DNA from: Urmitella timonensis
Lineage (GTDB): Bacteria; Actinomycetota; Actinomycetes; Actinomycetales; Actinomycetaceae
Direction: 5' to 3'
Assembly (NCBI GenBank): GCA_900120415.1
Contig: FQLW01000006.1
Span: 1,116,001-1,180,000 of the forward strand
DNA length: 64,000 nucleotides
In this document: positions 39,200 to 49,079 of the stretch, piece after piece
How positions within the stretch are numbered: position 1 is the first letter of the stretch
How the letters are laid out: every line of letters starts with the position of its first letter
Notes under the pieces: generated by a model
What the model saw: the letters and a program-made list of their open reading frames with translations, nothing else
What the model was told of the DNA's origin: nothing
The model's database searches: none
Program-made: the position numbers and the translations under genes

Positions 39200-40732
39200 G
39201 TGAGTGAAACTAAAACCCAAAGTGTACCTGAACAGATTCGTATCCGCGCTGAAAAACGTCAGCGCTTGATTGATGATGGACGTAACCCCTATCCCATCTC
39301 GGTTCCCATCACCCATACCCTCAGTCAGGTGCGCGAACAATACCCGAACCTAGCAGCGGGGGAAGAAACTGAAGACTTTGTGGGGGTCGCCGGGAGGGTG
39401 GTGTTTTCCCGCAATACCGGTAAGCTCTGCTTCGTGACCTTACAGCAAGGCGATGGTACTCGCCTGCAAGCTATGCTTTCTGCCGCCCAGGTGGGTAAAG
39501 ATTCCCTTAGTGATTACAAAACTGATGTAGACCTGGGAGATCACCTGTTTGTCTACGGGCGGGTGATTGCTTCTAAACGCGGGGAACTGTCGGTAATGGC
39601 GCAGCCCGGAGAGGACGGACAACCCGCCTGGCAACTCACGGTCAAGTCTTTGCGTCCGCTGCCGAAAACTTTCAAAACCGAGGACGGACAAGAGGTTTCT
39701 CTTTCTGAAGACCAGCGAGTACGTCACCGCGAATTGGATATGATTACCCGCGAAGCAGCCCGGGAAATGGTGCGTACTCGCGCACAGGTAGTTGCTTCTT
39801 TACGTGCCACTTTATCCGGGCAGGACTTTATCGAGGTGGAAACCCCGATGTTGCAGACCCTGCACGGAGGGGCAGCTGCGCGTCCTTTCATCACTCACAT
39901 GAATGCCTATGACACTGACCTCTACCTGCGAATCGCTCCGGAATTGTTCTTAAAGCGTTGCCTAGTGGGTGGGATTGATAGGGTTTTTGAAATCAACCGC
40001 AATTTCCGTAACGAGGGCGCAGATTCCTCGCATTCTCCTGAGTTCACCATGCTTGAGGCCTACCAGGCATATGGGAACTATCGCCAGATTGCCGACCTTA
40101 CCCGCCAGCTGGTGCAAAACGCAGCCCAGGCTGCCCTGGGAACTACCGTTGCCACTTTGCCAAACGGGGAATCCTATGACCTGGGGGGACAGTGGGAATG
40201 GATTGACCTCTACGGCTCACTATCAGAGGCGTTGGGACAAGAAATCTCTCCGCGCACTCCTCGGGAAGAATTGGTGAAACTGGCCAAGGAACGGGAGATT
40301 GAAGTCGAAAAGTTCTATTCTCCCGGCAAAATCGTGGAGCTGCTGTGGGAAGAGGAAGTAGGCGACGACCTCTATGCCCCCACTTTCGTAGCGGACTTCC
40401 CCGAGGATACCTCCCCACTGGTTAAATCCCATCCCGAAAAACCCGGACAGGTGCAAAAATGGGATTTGTATGTGCGCGGATTCGAGCTGGCTACCGGCTA
40501 TTCGGAACTGAACGATCCGGTGATTCAGCGCGAACGTTTTGAAGCACAATCCCTAGATGCCGCTAACGGAGACCCAGAGGCTATGCAAGTAGATGAAGAG
40601 TTCTTGCAGGCAATCGAAGCGGGAATGCCGCCAGCTGGGGGCATGGGAATGGGGCTTGACCGTCTGCTGATGGCAATTACTGGTCTGGGTATTCGCGAAA
40701 CCATCACTTTCCCGCTGGTAAAGCGAATTTAG
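39200..40732 (+). CDS. lysS: Lysyl-tRNA synthetase, class II
   Basis: About 510 residues: OB-fold anticodon-binding domain (EDFVGVAGRVVFSRNTGKL...), then the class II core with motif 2 FEINRNFRNEGADSSHSPEFT and motif 3 GGMGMGLDRLLMAITG. An ATG at 39191 lies 9 nt upstream in frame, but neither start has a Shine-Dalgarno; TAACAT (39187-39192) lies 7 nt before the GTG at 39200, which favours a leaderless GTG start. Downstream of panC by about 60 nt. Confidence 0.95.
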   Translation: MSETKTQSVPEQIRIRAEKRQRLIDDGRNPYPISVPITHTLSQVREQYPNLAAGEETEDFVGVAGRVVFSRNTGKLCFVTLQQGDGTRLQAMLSAAQVGKDSLSDYKTDVDLGDHLFVYGRVIASKRGELSVMAQPGEDGQPAWQLTVKSLRPLPKTFKTEDGQEVSLSEDQRVRHRELDMITREAAREMVRTRAQVVASLRATLSGQDFIEVETPMLQTLHGGAAARPFITHMNAYDTDLYLRIAPELFLKRCLVGGIDRVFEINRNFRNEGADSSHSPEFTMLEAYQAYGNYRQIADLTRQLVQNAAQAALGTTVATLPNGESYDLGGQWEWIDLYGSLSEALGQEISPRTPREELVKLAKEREIEVEKFYSPGKIVELLWEEEVGDDLYAPTFVADFPEDTSPLVKSHPEKPGQVQKWDLYVRGFELATGYSELNDPVIQRERFEAQSLDAANGDPEAMQVDEEFLQAIEAGMPPAGGMGMGLDRLLMAITGLGIRETITFPLVKRI

Positions 40733-40807
40733 GTTACCGCTCACGCCGTAAGTCCTGGCGCGTCCTCCTAAGTATTTATTCAAGTAACCCAGGAAAGGGG
40801 AATAATA

Positions 40808-41995
40808 ATGCCGGTGAAAACTACCCATGTGGGTTCACTGCCCCGCACCCCGGAGCTACTTGCAGCCAATACCCAGCTGGCATCCGGGCAAATAACCGAG
40901 CAACAGTTCCAAGAAATCCTCGAACGCGCTAGCGCCGAAGTAGTTACCAAGCAACGCGAAATTGGGATAGATATCGTTAATGAGGGCGAATACGGACATC
41001 AAACCTCAGGTGCGGTTGATTATGGAGCTTGGTGGAACTATTCATTTTCCCGCCTGGGGGGACTTACTCAAACGAACGAGGATCGCTGGGCAGATTCTTC
41101 GGTAATCCGTTCCGAGCCGGGAAAAATTCGGCTGACTACTTTTACCGATAGGCGTGACCGTAACCTTTTCCGCGAAGCCTATGAGGATCCAGATTCGGGG
41201 GTGCTGGGTAAGCGTAATTCGGTTGGCAATCCGGTGATTACCGCTCCGCTCACCTATACTGGTGCTGACGCTGCCCGCCGGGATGTAAATATGCTGCTTA
41301 AAGGGCTACAAGCTAATGGCGTAGATGCTTCCTCTGGTTTTATGGCTGCCCTTTCGCCCGGCTCATGTGCTCGAATTAAAAATCAGTATTACCGCAGCGA
41401 TGAGGAAGTGGTCTGGGCATGTGCAGATGCGATGCGGCAAGAATATAAAATCATCACTGATGCGGGACTGACGGTACAGATCGATGATCCCTCTATCGCG
41501 GAATCCTGGGATCAGATTAACCCAGAGCCTTCCCTTGAGGACTATAAAAAGTTTATCGGGGTTCGCATAGAGGCTCTGAACTGGGCGTTAAAGGATATTC
41601 CTACCGAACTTACTCGTTTCCACGTATGTTGGGGGTCTTGGCACGGGCCGCACACTACCGATATTCCCTTTGCCGATATTGTGGAGGACGTGCTGCGCGT
41701 AGATGCGAGGGGCTACAGTTTCGAGGCGTCCTCTCCGCGCCATGCCCATGAATGGCGCATCTGGTACGAATACCAGTTGCCGGCAGACAAGGTGCTAATC
41801 CCCGGGGTGGTATGCCATTCTACTAATGTGGTTGAGCATCCGCAGCTGGTAGCCGATAGGTTATCGCGCTATGTGGCGGCAGTTGGTCCGGAGCGGGTAA
41901 TCGCTTCTACTGACTGCGGTCTGGGCGGGCGATTGCATTCTTCTATCGCCTGGGCGAAACTACAGTCGCTGGTGGCTGGGGCCAAACTGGTTTAG
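40808..41995 (+). CDS. MetE C-terminal-like (cobalamin-independent methionine synthase II family) protein
   Basis: A 395-residue TIM-barrel protein resembling the catalytic half of MetE and epoxyalkane:CoM transferase. Opening TTHVGSLPRTPEL, zinc-ligand candidates in RFHVCWGSWHGPH and STDCGLG, plus DDPSIAES. Too short for full MetE and without its N-terminal domain. Likely transfers a methyl or alkyl group to a thiol; the true substrate is unclear. AGGAAAGGGG precedes the ATG. Confidence 0.8.
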   Translation: MPVKTTHVGSLPRTPELLAANTQLASGQITEQQFQEILERASAEVVTKQREIGIDIVNEGEYGHQTSGAVDYGAWWNYSFSRLGGLTQTNEDRWADSSVIRSEPGKIRLTTFTDRRDRNLFREAYEDPDSGVLGKRNSVGNPVITAPLTYTGADAARRDVNMLLKGLQANGVDASSGFMAALSPGSCARIKNQYYRSDEEVVWACADAMRQEYKIITDAGLTVQIDDPSIAESWDQINPEPSLEDYKKFIGVRIEALNWALKDIPTELTRFHVCWGSWHGPHTTDIPFADIVEDVLRVDARGYSFEASSPRHAHEWRIWYEYQLPADKVLIPGVVCHSTNVVEHPQLVADRLSRYVAAVGPERVIASTDCGLGGRLHSSIAWAKLQSLVAGAKLV

Positions 41996-42014
41996 GTCAG
42001 GAAAGGTTCCTACA

Positions 42015-43199
42015 TTGCTGAGGCTTTCCGGGGCTTTTAAGGATTACGCTTGGGGTTCTACCAGTGCTATCAGTGACTTTACCGGGATTGATTTTGGGGG
42101 TAAGCAGGTAGCGGAACTTTGGTTCGGTGCTCACGATAGAGCGCAGACTTTGGCGGGAGGTCGCCCGCTCTCAGAACATATTTCCGCTGACCCTGCCGGA
42201 ATTTTAGGTAAGGACGTGGCGGCGCGCTTTGATGAGCACCTTCCGTTTCTATTGAAAATTATTGCTCCCGAGCAGCCATTATCTTTGCAGGTACATCCCG
42301 GTAAGGAACTGGCAGAGGCTGGTTTTCAAGCGGAAGAAGAAGCCGGTATTCCCTTAAATAGTCCAAGGCGGAACTATCGCGATCGTAACCATAAGCCAGA
42401 AATGATTTTTGCGCTTACCTCTTTTGAGGCTTTCGCCGGTTTTCGCGCTCCTCGCCGCGCGATGGAGGTCTTAGATAATCTAAACGCACCCTTAGCGCGA
42501 GAATTGCTAGAAATCCTGCGAGCCCACCCCGGTTATCGCGGTTTGCGGGCGGCGGCGCGCAAACTATTAGCCCCCTTAGATGAGGAACGTCGTCTCCAAA
42601 TCGAAGCCGTAATCACCGCTTGTCAAGATCGCTTAGATAGGGGCACTTCCCCCTCGCTGAGGGTAGACCGCCAGGCTCTCGCCCTCGCGCGTACCTATCC
42701 AGGCGACCCCGGAGCGGTGTTATCTTTGCTGCTGAACCCGGTCACTCTACAGGCGGGGGAGGCGCTATTTATCCCTACCGGCGCGGTACATGCCTACGTT
42801 TCTGGTTTAGGTATCGAGATAATGTCCTCTTCGGACAACGTGTTGCGCGCCGGACTTACCCCTAAGCATATTGATGCAGGTGAGGCTTTGCGGTGTATGG
42901 ATTTTCATGGCGCGCCCCCGGTGCGGATTGCCCCGGAAATGAATGGGCGGGGCACTGGGATTTACTATGCTCCGGTGGATGATTTTGAACTTTCAGTGTC
43001 CAAGATTACTGGCGGGGAATGGATTCCAATTCCCGGTCGCGGTCCGCGAATTCTGTTGGGAGTTTCCGGCGAATTGGAAGTGGGAGCTGGAGGGTCTACT
43101 GAGGCTATCCACAGAGGTCAGGCTGTTTTTGTTGCTGATTCTGAGGGTGTGATGAGGGCGCGCGGGAACGGAACGCTAGCACAGGCGGGAGTGCCGTAA
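42015..43199 (+). CDS. manA: Mannose-6-phosphate isomerase, class I
   Basis: A 394-residue cupin enzyme linking fructose-6-P to mannose-6-P, feeding GDP-mannose for mannosylation (compare pmt). Zinc ligands in SLQVHPGKELAE and NHKPEMIFALT; active-site PTGAVHAYVSGLGIEIMSSSDNVLRAGLTPKH. TTG start with AGGAAAGG about 8 nt upstream; homology (LSGAFKDYAWGS) begins at once. manA near whiB, GT2, DUF5719 and DUF3499 is a conserved actinobacterial grouping. Confidence 0.93.
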   Translation: MLRLSGAFKDYAWGSTSAISDFTGIDFGGKQVAELWFGAHDRAQTLAGGRPLSEHISADPAGILGKDVAARFDEHLPFLLKIIAPEQPLSLQVHPGKELAEAGFQAEEEAGIPLNSPRRNYRDRNHKPEMIFALTSFEAFAGFRAPRRAMEVLDNLNAPLARELLEILRAHPGYRGLRAAARKLLAPLDEERRLQIEAVITACQDRLDRGTSPSLRVDRQALALARTYPGDPGAVLSLLLNPVTLQAGEALFIPTGAVHAYVSGLGIEIMSSSDNVLRAGLTPKHIDAGEALRCMDFHGAPPVRIAPEMNGRGTGIYYAPVDDFELSVSKITGGEWIPIPGRGPRILLGVSGELEVGAGGSTEAIHRGQAVFVADSEGVMRARGNGTLAQAGVP

Positions 43200-43442
43200 T
43201 CAACCTGACTTAGATAGCTAGGGTTAATTGAGCCAAACTGTGGTGAAATCCGGTAAGAGTTTTTTCGTGCATCATTATCCAATAATTAATACAATTAAAA
43301 AGCAGGTAGATTGGGGTTTGGTGCTTAAGTGTCTGCTTTTGGGAACTAAAAATCTATATCATTATTTCTAAGTGACTTCCCCGAATGACACGCATGTAGT
43401 TTATACTCTTGTAGAGAAAGCTATTTTTGCGAGGAGTACAGT

Positions 43443-43736
43443 ATGTGGAACATATTCGGCGAGGGTCCCATCTCGTCTAATCCGCTCTCCTGGCAAATTG
43501 GGCAGGATGACCAAGGTCCCCTCTCCTGGCAGGAACAAGCACTATGTGCCCAAACTGACCCCGAAGCCTTCTTTCCTGAAAAAGGTGGCTCTACTCGGGA
43601 AGCTAAAGCGGTTTGTGAGCTTTGCGAAGTTCGTGATGAATGCCTAAGTTATGCCTTAGAGAACGATGAACGCTTCGGAATCTGGGGCGGTCTGTCAGAA
43701 CGAGAACGGCGCAGACTGCGGCGCAATGTAGGTTAG
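43443..43736 (+). CDS. whiB: WhiB-family iron-sulfur regulator (WhiB2/WhmD-like)
   Basis: A 97-residue WhiB protein binding a 4Fe-4S cluster. Four cysteines (ALC, AVCELC, DEC) in the family spacing, the GIWGG turn and a basic RERRRLRRN tail. GAGGAG precedes the ATG. The position before the glycosyltransferase matches whmD/whiB2, needed for septation in mycobacteria. A -10-like TATACT at 43402-43407 lies about 30 nt upstream of the ATG. The 243-nt gap before the gene is AT-rich (43270-43370) and has no other gene. Confidence 0.95.
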   Translation: MWNIFGEGPISSNPLSWQIGQDDQGPLSWQEQALCAQTDPEAFFPEKGGSTREAKAVCELCEVRDECLSYALENDERFGIWGGLSERERRRLRRNVG

Positions 43737-43740
43737 TGCA

Positions 43741-46700
43741 GTGGCTATTGCCTCTGCTAGCTTCGATAACTATCAGCCCCCCAGTGTCCAAGTTTTTTTG
43801 GTAACCCGGGGACTTACTCCCTACCTGCAACAATCCCTAAATGCCTTACAGCGTTCGCGGTATCCACTAGATTCTATAGTGGTAGTAGATACTGATCCTG
43901 CCACCGCCCTTAGCCCCGCTGATTTACGTCCCTACGCGCCCTTACAATACACCCAGGTGAAAGCGAAAAACCTGGGACAAGCAGTGAGTGCTGCTCGCGC
44001 AGATAACCTCGCAGCAGTAGATTATCTGTGGCTCCTTCACGATGATTCTGCTCCGGATCCAGCTTGTCTGGGGGAACTTGTCCAGGCATTCGAGAACTCT
44101 ACTACCTTGGGGATTGCCGGCCCTAAAGCGCTCGATTGGGATAAACCCGATACTCTTGCCTCGGTAGGTATCCACGCTACCCGCAGTGGCAAACGCCTCT
44201 CTCTGTTCGATTCAGGTGAACTTGACCAGGGACAATACGATTCAATCAGTGATGTCCTGACCGTAGGCAGTGCCGGAATGCTAATAAAAGCCCAACTTTG
44301 GGATCGTTTGCGCGCCAGTAGCCCTCTACTCAGTCCTTTCACGGAAGCGCTAGAGTTAGGGCGGCGCGCCCGAATGGCAGGCTATCGCGTATGCCTAGTT
44401 CCTTCCGCACGTATCTACCATGCTCAAGCCGGACTTTATGGGCTGCGCGAATATCTAGAGAATCAAAACTCTACTGAACGCATCTTTAATAAAGAGGTCG
44501 AGAATCCCACAGGGGACAGCACTAACAAGCCTCCCCTCGTAGAGGAGCCAGCGACCACCCCGGTAGCGCCCCCCTTCGACACAGAAGAAAACCCTCCGAA
44601 CGAGGGCGCGTCCTCATTCCTCAAAATAAAAGCTCAACTCGATTCTGAAGCGAAACCAAGCCTCAAGGAAGCAGAAAAGAGCGCCGCAAAGTCTAGCGAA
44701 CAGGTTGCAACCGAGGACGAGCAACTGCCACTAGATGCCGATGCACCCATTCCGCACCAACCGGTTTATGTCTACGACCCGCCTCCGGTAACCCCCTTGG
44801 CGGTGCAGACTCCCCGCGATAAAGAAAAATCTTGGGCGATTCGCCGCGCAGATAACTATATTTACCGCACCCTCACCATAAACTCACTGCTCCTACCACT
44901 ATGGATACTCTTTCTGCCTCTAAAATCGACTATTCTAGCCCTCTGCTACCTGCTGCGCTCTGAAGGGTATCGCGCAAGAGCAGAGATAAACTCGGCAAAC
45001 CAAGTCCTAAAGACGCTAGGCAGGATTGTTTCGGCGCGACGAATTCAACGCCGTCAATCCCAGATTTCCCGGCGCGAACTGGCGCGCCTGGAAGTACCCC
45101 CTAGTCAGGTGCGACAAAATCGCCGTCTAATCCGCAAAGTTAGACAAGAACACGGAAAAGCAATCTATGCACTGGGGGCGCTCGCGAAATCCCAATTGGA
45201 AAGCATTACCAAACGTGCCCGCATCATAGCCTGGTCGCTCGCGGTATTTTTCCTGTTTATTTCGCTGTTTGCATTCCGAGATTATCTGGGCGGTATGCAC
45301 GGGGGGTTCTGGAGTGTACTCCCCGGTAACTGGAATGACTTTTTTGCTCTTGCCACCAGTTATTGGCGTACTTTTTCTACCGGGATGAGCAGGCCAGCCG
45401 ATCCTATCGCCTATCCACTGCTAGTGTTTAGTGCGCCTTTCGCTCTTTTCGGGATTTCCCCTACCACGGTTTTGCGTTGGCTATTGATTCTTTCTCCTCT
45501 GGCAGCGGTGATGAGTGCCTGGTTAGCCTCCGCTGCGCTCACCCGAATTAATCCCCTGCGCGCCCTATTTGCGCTTAGCTGGGCAGGGGCGCTGCCTTTC
45601 CTGGTTTCTTTGCAAAGCGGGAACCTTCCGGCAGCATTGAGCCATATATGTTTGCCGCTAGGGATTTGGGGCAGCTTATCTTTCTTAGGTCTTTGCCGTC
45701 CCTATCAATTGTCCGGTGTGTATGGAACGGAAGTATATTATCCGCCTATCCGCCCTCGGGCAGCAGGTGGCGTTGCGGCTTTGGCTCTGAGCGTTGTTTG
45801 CGCCGCTGCCCCCTGGATGTGGCCACTTGCCTTCGGGTTCATGCTGCTATGTGTGGTTAGCGTATCCCTGAAGCGACATTTGTCCTGGCGGAAGCGATTT
45901 TCTTTCCTGTGTGGCGCTTTGGTTATCTTAGGACCGTCTCTGGCTACTTTATTGCCCTCCCTGGTTTGGGCGCTACGAACTCACAGTTTGGGTTCCTATC
46001 TATTTATCACCCCCGCGGCTGTGGCCCCGATTTCGATGCGGGAACAGTTATTCTCCCTCGGGCAACTCCTCTATGGCATACCTGTAATCGCGGGGATAGC
46101 TGCTTTAGGGGGCGTGGTTCTTGCAGCTACCGCAGCTTTATTTACCGGACGTGACCTGATAGCTACCCGCGTAGCCTGGGCATTTGTCTTAGCAGGCATG
46201 GTTATTGGGGCGTGGGCGGCTGGGCAAATGGTCGCGCCAGGGCAAAGGGCGTGGCTGCTTTCGGTATTTTCCTTGCTGCTTGTGGGATTACTGGGAGCTG
46301 CTGTGACCGGCATAAACGGAACTGAACTTGGTAAAACCCTACGCTACCTATTAGGAAGTTTGTTGGCTCTAGCTTTAGTGCTGCCACTGGTAACCGTGAC
46401 TACCTGGAGTATTCCTAACACTAACTCTCCGTTAAAGCCGGGAGGTGAACGTGCGCCAGTTGCATTTTCAATTCTGTCTACCTCTGAAAAACGTACCCGG
46501 ATGCTCCTAATAGATCGGCAAGAGCAGACCTATCAGGTGTCTATGCGCCGAGAGGAAGGACCGGGGCTGCTAGCAACCAACTGGCAGATGCGTGCCGATA
46601 TAAAAACGCGACTCGCCCCGGAACAGCAGGTTTTAACGATGCTAGTTGCTGGCAATGACCAGCAGGTGGCAAAGCTATGCGCCGATTTGGCGATCGAGCA

Positions 46701-47178
46701 GCTCTTGGTAACTAACCGCGCCGGTTCGGAAGGCTTGAACGCAAAACTTGCCGCCTCCTCCTATTTTCATCCGGTATCCGCCAAGTCTGATTACCAGGTC
46801 TGGCGTCTGGATACCAGTAAGTTTTCTCCCCCTCGTTTAGCTTCAAGGGTACGAATCGAAGATATAGGTGGGCAAGAAACAGTGCCGGCAGGGGTCTTGA
46901 GAGCCCAGAAAAACATCTCGGCGTCCTCGCGCCCCCGCAAACTGCTGTTGGCAGAAGCAACTCACCCCGACTGGAAAGCCAGCGTCGATGGTAGACCGCT
47001 TCTTTCGGATACCGAGGGCGAATTACAGGTCTTTACCATCCCGGCTAATATCTCTGGTCACCTCGAAGTATCTTATGGTTCTTCCGGGCGTAACTTGGCG
47101 ATTACCGCAGTACTGCTGGTGTATCTAGTGGTGATAGCTGCCTGTCTACCTCTTGGAGAACGGAGGGAGAGGGAATGA
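43741..47178 (+). CDS. Giant membrane glycosyltransferase (GT2 domain plus polytopic C-terminal region)
   Basis: A 1145-residue protein. Residues about 15-250 form a GT2 domain (VQVFLVTRGLTPYLQQSLNAL, WLLHDDSAPDPACL with the metal-binding acidic motif, GSAGMLIKA). Residues about 255-365 are acidic and disordered. Membrane helices start near 375; from about 495 onward there are at least ten more, and about 860-1110 is an extracytoplasmic soluble domain before a final helix. The GTG start at 43741 has no Shine-Dalgarno, but TAGGTT (43729-43734) is 6 nt upstream inside the end of whiB. Probably extends an arabinogalactan-like or other envelope glycan. Confidence 0.85.
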   Translation: MAIASASFDNYQPPSVQVFLVTRGLTPYLQQSLNALQRSRYPLDSIVVVDTDPATALSPADLRPYAPLQYTQVKAKNLGQAVSAARADNLAAVDYLWLLHDDSAPDPACLGELVQAFENSTTLGIAGPKALDWDKPDTLASVGIHATRSGKRLSLFDSGELDQGQYDSISDVLTVGSAGMLIKAQLWDRLRASSPLLSPFTEALELGRRARMAGYRVCLVPSARIYHAQAGLYGLREYLENQNSTERIFNKEVENPTGDSTNKPPLVEEPATTPVAPPFDTEENPPNEGASSFLKIKAQLDSEAKPSLKEAEKSAAKSSEQVATEDEQLPLDADAPIPHQPVYVYDPPPVTPLAVQTPRDKEKSWAIRRADNYIYRTLTINSLLLPLWILFLPLKSTILALCYLLRSEGYRARAEINSANQVLKTLGRIVSARRIQRRQSQISRRELARLEVPPSQVRQNRRLIRKVRQEHGKAIYALGALAKSQLESITKRARIIAWSLAVFFLFISLFAFRDYLGGMHGGFWSVLPGNWNDFFALATSYWRTFSTGMSRPADPIAYPLLVFSAPFALFGISPTTVLRWLLILSPLAAVMSAWLASAALTRINPLRALFALSWAGALPFLVSLQSGNLPAALSHICLPLGIWGSLSFLGLCRPYQLSGVYGTEVYYPPIRPRAAGGVAALALSVVCAAAPWMWPLAFGFMLLCVVSVSLKRHLSWRKRFSFLCGALVILGPSLATLLPSLVWALRTHSLGSYLFITPAAVAPISMREQLFSLGQLLYGIPVIAGIAALGGVVLAATAALFTGRDLIATRVAWAFVLAGMVIGAWAAGQMVAPGQRAWLLSVFSLLLVGLLGAAVTGINGTELGKTLRYLLGSLLALALVLPLVTVTTWSIPNTNSPLKPGGERAPVAFSILSTSEKRTRMLLIDRQEQTYQVSMRREEGPGLLATNWQMRADIKTRLAPEQQVLTMLVAGNDQQVAKLCADLAIEQLLVTNRAGSEGLNAKLAASSYFHPVSAKSDYQVWRLDTSKFSPPRLASRVRIEDIGGQETVPAGVLRAQKNISASSRPRKLLLAEATHPDWKASVDGRPLLSDTEGELQVFTIPANISGHLEVSYGSSGRNLAITAVLLVYLVVIAACLPLGERRERE

Positions 47179-48503
47179 AAAAACCAGTAGCCAAAACGAT
47201 GTGGGCCGCAGCTTCCGCCGTAGTGATTGTGCTTGCAGCCCTAGTGATTCCCGCAGCGAGCTGGAGAGACCTCCCCGCCCTCTCAACTACGAAAAATACC
47301 GGTGTTAAAGTGGCTGTTCCGGCAGGAATTAGACAGGTAGTATGTCCCGGACTGCCCGCCGGTAACGCTATCGCTTGGGTTAAAGCCGCTTCCCTGGCGG
47401 GAGAGGGAGCTATTACTGATAGCAGCGGGAAAACTATTTCAGGAGAAAACCCTAAAACAGTAGCTAAAACTGGGCTGCAATTACAGGTAAATCCGCTGCA
47501 GGGACGCAACGGGACAGCCATAGGTTACGTTAGCGGCTCAGGAACGCAAAACGAAAATGGATTTTTCGCAGATTATTGTGCTCCTCCGGTTAATCGTGCC
47601 TATTTTCTTACTCCCGGAACTATGGTCGGCAACGCCTCCACCTTGCACTTGGTAAACCCGGCAGGTAGAGCCGTAACTGTACAGATTCAAATCTGGAGCG
47701 AACAAGGTCCTTTAGGGGGAAAAATAGCGCAAAATGTTCCTGCAAAAGGCAGTTCCGCCCTTATATTGGATGGGCAGGCTAGCGAGTTTAATCGCCTAGG
47801 AGTATTGGTTGAGGCAGAGGGCGCTGGGGTTAGCTCTTGGGTTAGTTCCACGCTGGCTACCGGTGCTCAAAAAGGGGGAGCTTCCCATTCACCCCGTCTG
47901 GCATCACCAGAAAATGAGGTTGTGATTCCAGCAGCAAAAATCACTGATAAAGCTAGTCTGCGGGTACTTAACTCCAATCCGGCTGTTGCAACTTTGCAAG
48001 TCTCCCTGCTGGATACCAAAGGGGAAACCCCACTGTCATCGCCGAATAAATTACAGGTTGCCAGCGGAGCAGTTTTCGATATTCCGCTGGGGGGAGTTAA
48101 AGACGGAGTGGCTGCGGTAAAACTTACATCAAATCAACCGGTGGTGGCAGCAGTATTTGCGGAAGAAATGGTAGCAAATCAGCCTACCCTGGCGATTTAC
48201 CCCTCGGTGTCGCCTACCATTTCCGGGGCAGTGCTCGTAACTAAGCAATCGGAAAATCTATCCTTTGAAAGTTCCTATCCTCAAAAAATTACTTTAGTTT
48301 CAGGAGAAAAACGCCAAGAGCTAACCCTTTCGCCAGGGAAAATAGCTATAGTGAAACTGCCGGAAGGGCTATGGCAGTGGCAAAGCGAACACGAAATAAG
48401 GGTGGGGCAGCTAGTAGGAGATATTGCTGGCACATTCCGCACTATCGCAGTGGAGAAATCTGCCTCAGAAGCTGGGGCTATTTCGGTGAAAATAAATCCC
48501 TGA
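47175..48503 (+). CDS. DUF5719 family secreted/membrane-anchored protein
   Basis: A 442-residue protein with an N-terminal membrane helix (about 10-28) and an extracytoplasmic beta-rich region (STLHLVNPAGRAVTVQIQIWSEQGPLGG, LRVLNSNPAVATLQVSLL). The ATG overlaps the preceding stop (ATGA). Always paired with the GT2 protein in actinobacteria, so probably a partner of that transferase. Molecular function unknown. The 94 nt after it hold nothing I can identify. Confidence 0.85.
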   Translation: MKKPVAKTMWAAASAVVIVLAALVIPAASWRDLPALSTTKNTGVKVAVPAGIRQVVCPGLPAGNAIAWVKAASLAGEGAITDSSGKTISGENPKTVAKTGLQLQVNPLQGRNGTAIGYVSGSGTQNENGFFADYCAPPVNRAYFLTPGTMVGNASTLHLVNPAGRAVTVQIQIWSEQGPLGGKIAQNVPAKGSSALILDGQASEFNRLGVLVEAEGAGVSSWVSSTLATGAQKGGASHSPRLASPENEVVIPAAKITDKASLRVLNSNPAVATLQVSLLDTKGETPLSSPNKLQVASGAVFDIPLGGVKDGVAAVKLTSNQPVVAAVFAEEMVANQPTLAIYPSVSPTISGAVLVTKQSENLSFESSYPQKITLVSGEKRQELTLSPGKIAIVKLPEGLWQWQSEHEIRVGQLVGDIAGTFRTIAVEKSASEAGAISVKINP

Positions 48504-48597
48504 CCGTCAAGTTTTAACAGGTCTGCCAGTAGATATAGATACCGTAGAACCGGTTTTCTGGATTAGTTTTATTTATGAGTAAGGGCGAGTTTAGGGA

Positions 48598-49017
48598 TTA
48601 CCAGGATGCGGGGAAAACCTCCTCGGGTGCACACCCAATCTCCACACTCAAATGGGTTGCTAACACTGCTTTTACCGCCTGTTCCATCTCGGCCGAGCTG
48701 GAACAGCGCCACTGAATAGGTAAGCGGTACACCACTATCCGGGTAGGAAGTCGCCCACTTTTATCAGCCGGAAACATCCTGCCTAAAACCGCCCGAGATG
48801 ATTCCCATTCTGCCGGATCCGAAGGAGGTACGTCCTCCACCCCGAATTCTATTTGCGAAACCTCGCTATGATGGCGGGCAGCTAAAGTCGCTAAATCAAT
48901 AACCAGCTGATCAAACTTTTCCCGCCGAGTTCTCCACGCTGGAAGCATCGGTAAGAAAGTAACTCCGCGTAAACCCCGTCCGTGACGGTCGCGGCGGCTT
49001 CGTGTCACACCCCTCAC
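48598..49017 (-). CDS. Metallopeptidase-family (zincin-like) protein without HExxH
   Basis: About 139 residues. GTG at 49017 (or 49008) is preferred because homology begins at RGLRGVTFLPMLPAWRTRREKFDQLV; the longer frame upstream runs antisense through the DUF3499 gene. It matches the small zincin-like family encoded near whiB2 in actinobacteria (VEDVPPSDPAEW, RIVVYRLPIQWRC). Where other members have HExxHH this one reads THLSVEIGCAPEEVFP, so it is not expected to be a zinc peptidase. Role unknown. Confidence 0.7.
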   Translation of the reverse strand: MRGVTRSRRDRHGRGLRGVTFLPMLPAWRTRREKFDQLVIDLATLAARHHSEVSQIEFGVEDVPPSDPAEWESSRAVLGRMFPADKSGRLPTRIVVYRLPIQWRCSSSAEMEQAVKAVLATHLSVEIGCAPEEVFPASW

Positions 49018-49044
49018 GAGAACGCACCTTACCGCGAGTTTGGC

Positions 49045-49079
49045 TTGGTTTTTATATCCCGCGCCGCTAACGTGCAATT
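49045..49079 (+). promoter_or_regulatory. Leaderless promoter of the DUF3499 gene
   Basis: TTGGTT (49045-49050), 17-nt spacer, TAACGT (49068-49073), then 6 nt to GTG at 49080. The best complete example of the leaderless layout in the window. Confidence 0.65.

Noticed and set aside
39173-40744. TTACCGCTCAC directly before and after lysS
   Set aside because: An 11-base match with no extension on either side; no sign of a mobile unit, so coincidence is likely.
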